From assembly GCA_012517755.1 (NCBI GenBank), contig JAAYUH010000061.1, positions 1-5,168 on the forward strand: DNA of 5,168 nucleotides, written 5' to 3'. The translations under genes were made by a program, and so were the position numbers. A model generated the notes under the pieces. That model was not told where the DNA came from. It ran no database searches and worked only from the letters and a program-made list of their open reading frames with translations. Of the stretch, positions 1-4,183 are shown piece after piece (the stretch's first letter is position 1; each line of letters begins with the position of its first letter). The DNA comes from a bacterium (lineage in GTDB: Bacteria; Caldisericota; Caldisericia; B22-G15).

Positions 1-461
1 CATTAGCAAAAAATATCAAAGAGGTCCAAAAAGAGATAAAAGATATTATCCCTGATAAGCCAGTTATTCTTCTTACAAACTCTTCTCTTCTATATCTCGA
101 TGAAGTAAGAAAAGATATTTTAAGTTTTGATATCATTGATGCAAAAATAGATGCAGTTGATGAAAAGATTTTTAAAAAGATCAATAAACCCCTTAAATCT
201 ATTAAAATTGAAAACATTCTGACAGGTATAAAAAAATTAAAAGAGGAATTTAAAGGAAAACTCCACATTCAAATTATGATAACAGATATAAATTATAATC
301 ATATCGGAGAAATCAGTGAATTCGTGAATGAAATCAAACCCAACGAGGTTCATTTAAATACACCAACAAGAGAACCCTGGAAAAAACCTCTTCCTCCTCA
401 AAAACTTACACCTTTAAAAAAATATTTCAAAGATTTAAAAGTTCGCACCCCATATGATTAG
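1..461 (+). CDS. Radical SAM protein, COG0731-like (5'-truncated, C-terminal part)
   Basis: The reading frame is open from the left edge (first full codon at position 3) to a TAG at 459-461, giving about 152 residues; the Met at 276 is internal. The visible part matches the C-terminal half of COG0731-type radical SAM proteins: a TNSSLL strand, then KIDAVDEKIFKKINKP, then IKPNEVHLNTPTREPW. The blocks 'N-[GS]-SLL', 'DA.DE..F..iNrP' and 'vhlNTpTR.P' are typical of that family. The CxxxCxxC cluster motif would lie upstream, outside the window, so catalytic competence cannot be judged. The family includes tRNA wyosine-synthesis relatives, but the substrate of short bacterial members is generally unknown, so no reaction is assigned. 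The last codons (LKVRTPYD-stop) lie in a 27-bp sequence repeated at 509-535. The end of the gene has therefore been duplicated around a palindromic element. Confidence 0.8.
   Translation, partial: LAKNIKEVQKEIKDIIPDKPVILLTNSSLLYLDEVRKDILSFDIIDAKIDAVDEKIFKKINKPLKSIKIENILTGIKKLKEEFKGKLHIQIMITDINYNHIGEISEFVNEIKPNEVHLNTPTREPWKKPLPPQKLTPLKKYFKDLKVRTPYD
434..460 (+). repeat. 27-bp direct repeat, copy 1 (inside end of radical SAM gene)
   Basis: The sequence from 434 to 460 is repeated without mismatch at 509-535, a period of 75 bp. This copy encodes the final LKVRTPYD of the radical SAM protein. The base just after it (G461) completes a TAG stop. The matches end exactly at 434 and 460: the flanking bases differ on both sides. 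Confidence 0.95.
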
Positions 462-475
462 TTTTTACACATTCC

Positions 476-508
476 ATGTTAAATTTGGGTCAGGCCTAAA
501 TTTAACAT
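476..508 (+). mobile_element. 33-bp palindromic REP-like element 1 (TCAGG loop)
   Basis: The left arm (ATGTTAAATTT) is the exact reverse complement of the right arm (AAATTTAACAT). Inside lie a G-T wobble and two G-C pairs closing a TCAGG loop centred on position 492, so an RNA or single strand could form a 14-bp stem. The element ends exactly where repeat copy 2 begins (509); a 15-bp spacer (461-475) separates it from copy 1. A GTCAGGC core within variable palindromic arms resembles REP-type elements mobilised by Y1/RAYT transposases, as far as I recall, but no transposase lies in the window. It sits between converging genes and could also affect transcript ends; it lacks a good T-tract. Confidence 0.7.
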
Positions 509-535
509 TTTAAAAGTTCGCACCCCATATGATTA
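509..535 (+). repeat. 27-bp direct repeat, copy 2
   Basis: This is an exact copy of 434-460 and directly abuts the palindrome ending at 508. Read in the radical SAM frame it again encodes LKVRTPYD followed by a stop, here TAA because the next bases are ATT. Its last three bases are also the TAA stop of the nucleotidyltransferase gene on the other strand (533-535). It is probably either the ancestral gene end or its duplicate. Confidence 0.95.
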
Positions 536-1090
536 ATTAACTTTTTTCAATAAATCTTCAAATCTATCTAACAAATTTTCATCCAAAATTTTTTCAAATT
601 CTTTCAACCATTGTTTTACATAATTTTTATTAAAATCTCTGTTTTTTATTAAAACATTTTTAATATCTTCTAAATCTCTTGGCCTTCCAGAAATTATTTT
701 ATGAATAATTAAATCCTCTAAAGATGAAAAATTGACATATTTTTTCCCTATTTTTATCTTCTTAACTCTTTTCAATGCTTCTTTCTCGTAATCTGAAAAT
801 GAAAAAATGAAGTCAACTCTAAAATCACTTTCTCTATCATAAGTTGGTAAAACATAGGTATCTTTTATAAAATCTTTGATATTATTTATTGAAGGCATTA
901 AATTTATTTCATTTATTGCTTTTAATAAAATATCATATAAGTCTATATCTAAACCTATGGTTATGTCTATATCTTTTGTTAGTCTCGCTTCTCCATAAAT
1001 AAGAACAGCTTGCCCTCCAATAATCATATAGGGAATTTTATATTTATCTAAAATTTTTGCAATTTTAATTATTAACTTTTCTAATTCCAT
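533..1090 (-). CDS. Minimal nucleotidyltransferase, AbiEii/DUF6036-like (possible toxin of a TA pair)
   Basis: This encodes 185 residues with a nucleotidyltransferase-fold signature. G25-G26 opens GGQAVLIYGEARLTKDIDI, with D40 and D42 as the metal-binding pair and D93 (FRVDFIF) as the likely third carboxylate. A C-terminal helix follows with K131 and a GRPRDLEDI stretch (R136, D139, D142), common in AbiEii/DUF6036-type proteins. In the family such enzymes transfer nucleotides, and some act as toxins (MenT/AbiEii) by modifying tRNA; whether this one does is inference. At 185 residues it is shorter than classical AbiEii and matches the compact DUF6036-like class. The start is supported by AGGA six bases upstream of the ATG. 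It overlaps the upstream small gene by 26 bp, implying coupled translation. By eye, base composition is more AT-rich than in floA, consistent with an acquired cassette. Confidence 0.82.
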   Translation of the reverse strand: MELEKLIIKIAKILDKYKIPYMIIGGQAVLIYGEARLTKDIDITIGLDIDLYDILLKAINEINLMPSINNIKDFIKDTYVLPTYDRESDFRVDFIFSFSDYEKEALKRVKKIKIGKKYVNFSSLEDLIIHKIISGRPRDLEDIKNVLIKNRDFNKNYVKQWLKEFEKILDENLLDRFEDLLKKVN

Positions 1091-1271
1091 TTATTGTCCT
1101 TGCATATTTTATATCAATTTCTACCCCTTCTAATGTTGGTTTAAATTTATCCAATTTTTTTGAAAATTTATATAGTTCATTTACAATTTTAAAATTTTTC
1201 TTTATATCAACCTTAGAATTTCTAATTAAATCTTCTTCAAATTCTTCCCATTTCTTTTTATCCTTTATCAT
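1065..1271 (-). CDS. Small protein upstream of the nucleotidyltransferase (putative antitoxin)
   Basis: This encodes 68 residues with many charged residues and no membrane segment. The C-terminal stretch KPTLEGVEIDIKYARTINGI resembles, from memory, small proteins with a 'PLEGIEVDIRIAK..N' ending encoded directly before DUF6036-like nucleotidyltransferases. It is first in the cassette, and its last 26 bp overlap the start of the nucleotidyltransferase gene in another frame. That order (small partner first, enzyme second) is typical of toxin-antitoxin operons. No DNA-binding motif is evident, so autoregulation cannot be claimed. The ATG at 1269-1271 has no Shine-Dalgarno but lies six bases after a TAAAAT hexamer with an upstream TGn, suggesting a leaderless transcript. 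The gene looks real; the antitoxin role is inferred from position and resemblance. Confidence 0.68.
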   Translation of the reverse strand: MIKDKKKWEEFEEDLIRNSKVDIKKNFKIVNELYKFSKKLDKFKPTLEGVEIDIKYARTINGIRKVNN

Positions 1272-1277
1272 ATCTAA

Positions 1278-1286
1278 ATTTTATCA
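1278..1286 (-). promoter_or_regulatory. Extended -10 promoter of the nucleotidyltransferase cassette (leaderless)
   Basis: Reading the minus strand, TGATAAAAT (1286 down to 1278) is an extended -10 (TGn plus TAAAAT). It is followed by six bases, TTAGAT, and then the ATG at 1271-1269. A start site about six to seven bases after the hexamer falls on or beside the ATG. No Shine-Dalgarno is present and no convincing -35 is seen. An alternative -10, TATGAT at 1288-1283, would give a leader of only about five bases. Confidence 0.5.
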
Positions 1287-1303
1287 TATTTTAATCACTA
1301 TAA

Positions 1304-1312
1304 TGTTATAAT
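1304..1312 (+). promoter_or_regulatory. Extended -10 promoter of the nfeD-floA operon (leaderless)
   Basis: TG at 1304-1305, one base, then a consensus TATAAT at 1307-1312 form an extended -10, which would explain the lack of a recognisable -35. The next six bases (TTGAAT) lead straight into the ATG at 1319, so transcription would begin at or within a base or two of the start codon. There is no Shine-Dalgarno. A second TATAAT at 1299-1304 would also leave a leader of only about eight bases. Confidence 0.6.
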
Positions 1313-1318
1313 TTGAAT

Positions 1319-2602
1319 ATGAAGAAAATTTTTTTAATATTAATTTTATTACTTTTTATTTTATTTACATTTGAAACTTATTCTAAAAGTGAAAGAATTT
1401 TAATTGTACATATTGAAGGAGAAATTGAGCTTGGCCTTTCAAAATATGTTGAAAGAGCATTAAAAGATCTTGATGGTGTAAAAGGAGTAATTTTTGTAGT
1501 AGATACATTTGGTGGAGCCGTTGATGCAGCAACTCAAATTAGAGATAAAATTTTAGAATTAAATTCAAAGAATATATTAACAATTGGATGGGTAAAAGGG
1601 AGAGCATGGTCCGCTGGTGCATTAATTACTCTCGCAAATAGAAAAATAGTTTTTTCAAAAGGTGGAAGCATGGGAGCCGCAGAGCCAATTCCAGCAGAAC
1701 CAAAAACAATCTCTGCTCTCAAAGGAGAATTTGAATCAACCTGTGAAGCAAATGGAAGAGATCCTTTAATTGGTGCTGCTATGGTTGATAAAGAGATTGA
1801 GATTGAAGGGGTTGTTAAAAAGGGCGAGATTCTAACATTATCAAAAGATATGGCAAAAAAACTTGGATTTTCTGATTTTGAGGCAGATTCAATAGAGGAA
1901 ATTTTAAAAGAGTTTAATCTAACTAATTATGAGGTAATTGACATCAATGTTTCAATACCTGAACAAATTGCGAGATTCATTACACAAAGTGCAGTTCGGG
2001 AAATTCTACTAATAGTTGGTTTTCTTGGATTAATTATTGAAGCAACAACACCTGGATTTGGAATTCCAGGAACAATGGGAATAATTTCCCTCGGTTTATT
2101 TTTTGGAGGTCATATGATAGCAGGAATAGGAAACTGGTTTTATGTAGTTTTATTTATTCTTGGTTTAGTTCTTCTTTTAGTTGAGGTATTTTTAATACCA
2201 GGCTTTGGAATTGCAGGTATATCAGGAATAATATTAATTTTTGTCTCTACCTTCCTTACCCTTGGAGGAGGAGCAAAAGCACTTTATTCAATTGGAATTG
2301 TTGCAGTTATTTTACTGATTTTATTTATAATTCTTCTTCTCCTTTTCCCAAAACTTCCTATATGGAAAAAATTCGGACTTAAAGAAAAACTTGAAACTGA
2401 GAAAGGTTATACTTCATACACAAAAATTGATGAACTTATTGGAAAAAAAGGTGTTGTTATAACAACCTTAAGACCTTCAGGAACAATTGAAATAGATGGT
2501 AAAAAGTATGATGCTCTTTCGCTTGGTGAATTTATTGAAAAGGGTGAGAAAATAAAAGTTATAAAAGTTGAAGGTGGTAAAATTATAGTAGAAAAAACTT
2601 AA
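1319..2602 (+). CDS. Long-form NfeD membrane-bound serine protease (ClpP-class/S49-like)
   Basis: This encodes 427 residues from the ATG; a TTG six bases upstream is less likely because no RBS precedes it and the promoter points to the ATG. Residues 4-18 are a hydrophobic signal or anchor. Residues 26-200 form a ClpP-like protease domain: VVDTFGG (60-66), AWSAGALI with probable nucleophile S98, SMGAAEPI (117-124), and K135 as the likely general base (compare Ser97/Lys138 of archaeal PH1510). Residues about 226-344 form a multi-helix membrane region with two similar motifs, PGFGIPG (245-251) and PGFGIAG (294-300). Residues 364-427 are the NfeD OB-fold domain. Related proteases cleave hydrophobic membrane-protein segments and are paired with SPFH/flotillin proteins, as here. 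Expression is probably from the leaderless promoter at 1304-1312. The stop at 2600-2602 touches a palindromic element separating it from floA. Confidence 0.93.
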   Translation: MKKIFLILILLLFILFTFETYSKSERILIVHIEGEIELGLSKYVERALKDLDGVKGVIFVVDTFGGAVDAATQIRDKILELNSKNILTIGWVKGRAWSAGALITLANRKIVFSKGGSMGAAEPIPAEPKTISALKGEFESTCEANGRDPLIGAAMVDKEIEIEGVVKKGEILTLSKDMAKKLGFSDFEADSIEEILKEFNLTNYEVIDINVSIPEQIARFITQSAVREILLIVGFLGLIIEATTPGFGIPGTMGIISLGLFFGGHMIAGIGNWFYVVLFILGLVLLLVEVFLIPGFGIAGISGIILIFVSTFLTLGGGAKALYSIGIVAVILLILFIILLLLFPKLPIWKKFGLKEKLETEKGYTSYTKIDELIGKKGVVITTLRPSGTIEIDGKKYDALSLGEFIEKGEKIKVIKVEGGKIIVEKT

Positions 2603-2603
2603 A

Positions 2604-2636
2604 ATGAGACAAAGGTGCCTGACACTAAAGTCTCAT
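2604..2636 (-). mobile_element. 33-bp palindromic REP-like element 2 (TCAGG loop), intra-operonic
   Basis: The arms ATGAGAC and GTCTCAT are perfect 7-bp inverted repeats. Inside are three A/A mismatches, then GGTG/CACT around a five-base loop. Read on the minus strand, the loop is TCAGG closed by G-C, centred on 2620. Length, ATG...CAT ends and loop position match element 1 (476-508), while the arm sequences are unrelated. Symmetry extends outwards to 2600-2640 with one mismatch. CTTAAAA occurs on both sides (2598-2604 and 2637-2643), perhaps by chance in AT-rich DNA. It fills the gap between the nfeD stop and the floA ribosome binding site, so it would be transcribed as a hairpin in the operon mRNA. 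Confidence 0.65.
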
Positions 2637-2647
2637 CTTAAAAATTT

Positions 2648-2655
2648 AAGGAGGT
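2648..2655 (+). promoter_or_regulatory. Strong ribosome binding site of floA
   Basis: AAGGAGGT is a full-consensus Shine-Dalgarno four bases before the floA ATG (2660). It contrasts with the absence of any such site before nfeD. The host therefore does use SD initiation inside operons, which supports the leaderless reading of the first gene. Confidence 0.9.
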
Positions 2656-2659
2656 AACA

Positions 2660-3643
2660 ATGGGTTTAGGACTTTTGGTTACAATTATAATTATCGTCAT
2701 AGTTTTAATTATACTCTTCACATTCATTCCAATTGGCTTATGGATTGCATCAATAGCAGCAGGTGTTCCAGTGGGATTAGTTAATTTAATTGGAATGAGA
2801 TTGAGAAGGGTAATCCCTGCAAAAATAGTATTGCCACTTATAAAAGCAACAAAAGCGGGATTAAAGGTTTCTGTGGATAAACTTGAAGCACATTATCTTG
2901 CAGGTGGAAATGTTGATAGGGTTATTGATGCCTGGATTGCTGCTGAAAGAGCAGGAATTCCACTCTCTTTTGAGCGAGCTGCAGCAATAGATTTAGCAGG
3001 TAGAGATGTTCTTGAAGCAGTAAGAATGAGTGTTAATCCAAAAGTAATAGAAACACCAATTATTGCAGCAGTTGCAAAAGATGGAATTGAACTTAAAGCA
3101 AAGGCACGAGTAACTGTTAGAGCAAACATAGATAGACTTGTCGGAGGAGCAGGAGAAGCAACAATAATTGCAAGAGTTGGAGAAGGCATAGTTACAACAA
3201 TTGGCTCTGCTGAAACTCATAAAGAGGTTTTGGAAAATCCTGATAGAATTTCTAAAACCGTTCTCGAAAAAGGGCTTGATACTGGAACAGCATTTGAAAT
3301 ACTTTCAATTGATATTGCAGATGTTGATGTTGGTCAAAATATAGGGGCAAAGTTAAGAATTGACCAGGCAGAAGCAGATAAAAAGATCTATCAAGCAATG
3401 GCAGAACAAAAAAGAGCAATGGCAGTAGCAAGAGAACAAGAGATGAAAGCGTTAACTCAGGAGATGAGAGCAAAGGTTGTAGAAGCTGAGGTAGAGATTC
3501 CAAAAGCAATTGCTTTTGCATTCAAAGAGGGGAAACTTGGCGTTTTCGACTATTATCAACTTAGAAATATTCAAGCAGACACTTCAATGAGAGAATCAAT
3601 CTCAAAAATATCTGAGGAAGAGAAAAAAGAGGAAGAAAAATAA
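2660..3643 (+). CDS. floA: Flotillin-like protein FloA (SPFH superfamily)
   Basis: This encodes 327 residues, close to the roughly 330 usual for FloA (formerly YqfA/UPF0365). Residues 4-47 form a long hydrophobic membrane-insertion region, followed by basic MRLRRV. The body is highly typical of the family: KAGLKVSVDKLEAHYLAGG, VDRVIDAWIAAERAGIPLSF, DLAGRDVLEAVRMSVNPKVI, ARVTVRANIDRLVGGAGE and DIADVDVGQNIGAKL. After about residue 230 comes an Ala/Glu/Lys-rich coiled coil (DQAEADKKIYQAMAEQKRAM and onwards), which in flotillins drives oligomerisation. The tail is acidic and lysine-rich (EEEKKEEEK). FloA scaffolds functional membrane microdomains and works with NfeD-family partners; the adjacent nfeD fits this. 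The start is fixed by the RBS at 2648-2655. The stop is immediately followed by the ATG of the next gene. Confidence 0.96.
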   Translation: MGLGLLVTIIIIVIVLIILFTFIPIGLWIASIAAGVPVGLVNLIGMRLRRVIPAKIVLPLIKATKAGLKVSVDKLEAHYLAGGNVDRVIDAWIAAERAGIPLSFERAAAIDLAGRDVLEAVRMSVNPKVIETPIIAAVAKDGIELKAKARVTVRANIDRLVGGAGEATIIARVGEGIVTTIGSAETHKEVLENPDRISKTVLEKGLDTGTAFEILSIDIADVDVGQNIGAKLRIDQAEADKKIYQAMAEQKRAMAVAREQEMKALTQEMRAKVVEAEVEIPKAIAFAFKEGKLGVFDYYQLRNIQADTSMRESISKISEEEKKEEEK

Positions 3644-4081
3644 ATGAACATCCTAACGATACTGATAATTTTATATATCATCTTCTATTTTATTCTTGCA
3701 ATTATAAGTTCTACCAGTCAAAGAAAAAGAAGAGAAAGGATGAAAGAATCAATTCAGGAAGAAAAAATCTTAAAACAAGAGGTAAAAGAAAAAGAGGTGC
3801 CTCTTAAAGAAGAGTATAAAGAAATTGAAGAAAAAACTTTAGAACAGGGATTTGAAGAAAAAGTTAGCAAATTAGAAATACCGATAAGAGAGTATAAGAC
3901 TCCTCCTGAAGAGAGAAAAGCAATACCTGAAAAAGAAAAGGGAGTTCCTGAAAAAGAAGCTGCTTATTATGAATATCAAGAGGCATCACCAAAATTAAAA
4001 AAAATCTTGACTTTCTCAAAAAATGATATCTTAAGAGGAGTTATCTTTAAGGAAATCCTCACCCCGAAATTCAAAAAATAG
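3644..4081 (+). CDS. Small membrane-anchored Lys/Glu-rich protein, third gene of the nfeD-floA operon
   Basis: This encodes 145 residues, starting on the base after the floA TAA; AGGA at 3630-3633, inside the end of floA, is a plausible RBS. Residues 2-22 are a hydrophobic helix (ILTILIILYIIFYFILAII) followed by basic RKRRER, so it is probably anchored with the C-terminus in the cytoplasm. Residues 35-110 are low-complexity, alternating Lys and Glu, with a short repeat (IPEKEKGVPEKE), and are likely disordered or coiled. The C-terminal 25 residues look structured and constrained: LKKILTFSKNDILRGVIFKE, then ILTPK. From memory, a 'ndl..giI.sEILgpPka' ending recurs in small proteins beside floA-like genes, so this may be a docking peptide for the flotillin or NfeD complex. 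That role is inference. Confidence 0.75.
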   Translation: MNILTILIILYIIFYFILAIISSTSQRKRRERMKESIQEEKILKQEVKEKEVPLKEEYKEIEEKTLEQGFEEKVSKLEIPIREYKTPPEERKAIPEKEKGVPEKEAAYYEYQEASPKLKKILTFSKNDILRGVIFKEILTPKFKK

Positions 4082-4089
4082 TTAACAAT

Positions 4090-4102
4090 GTAGACAGTCT
4101 AC
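4090..4102 (+). repeat. 13-bp perfect palindrome
   Basis: GTAGAC-A-GTCTAC is a perfect inverted repeat with a single central base, nine bases after the stop of the operon's last gene. As RNA it could form a 5-bp stem with a CAG loop, a modest hairpin lacking a T-tract. It could be an operator-like site or a weak 3'-end structure. Confidence 0.4.
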
Positions 4103-4120
4103 TTCGTACACTAAAATAAT

Positions 4121-4146
4121 AAAGGGCTGGGTTATCCCAGCCCTTT
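4121..4146. terminator. Bidirectional intrinsic terminator between converging genes
   Basis: AAAGGGCTGGG (4121-4131) and CCCAGCCCTTT (4136-4146) make an 11-bp perfect stem with a four-base TTAT loop. On the minus strand the stem is followed by ATTATTTTAG, a reasonable U-rich tail. On the plus strand it is followed by ACTTTTC, a weaker tail. It sits between the nfeD-floA operon and the convergent propeller gene and probably ends both transcripts. Confidence 0.9.
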
Positions 4147-4177
4147 ACTTTTCACTCAGCCCTTTATCTGTTACACT
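4138..4177 (+). repeat. Imperfect tandem duplication of the terminator's right arm
   Basis: CAGCCCTTTACTTTTCACT (4138-4156) is immediately followed by a near copy, CAGCCCTTTATCTGTTACAC plus T (4157-4177), with a few changes and a two-base gap. The second copy keeps CAGCCCTTTA, so it could compete for pairing with the left arm at 4121. Confidence 0.55.
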
Positions 4178-4183
4178 GATTTA

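Noticed and set aside
276..461. A stand-alone 61-residue gene starting at ATG 276
   Set aside because: The same frame is open without a stop back to the left edge and encodes recognisable radical SAM family sequence, so this Met is internal.
476..508. Ordinary intrinsic terminator for the radical SAM gene
   Set aside because: Only a short TTTT follows before AAAAG, the stem is mostly A-T, and the same 33-bp design recurs inside the nfeD-floA operon, where termination would be harmful; some effect on 3' ends is still possible.
1313..1318. TTG start for nfeD
   Set aside because: It lies six bases before an ATG, directly after the TATAAT hexamer, with no RBS; the ATG at 1319 begins a typical MKK signal sequence and fits the promoter.
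1534..1722. Antisense open frame inside nfeD
   Set aside because: It is opposite the conserved protease domain and has no recognisable features.
2893..3521. Antisense open frames inside floA (2893-3189, 2993-3220, 3252-3521)
   Set aside because: They lie wholly opposite a well-conserved gene, have low-complexity Ser/Cys/Leu-rich translations, no RBS and no family resemblance.
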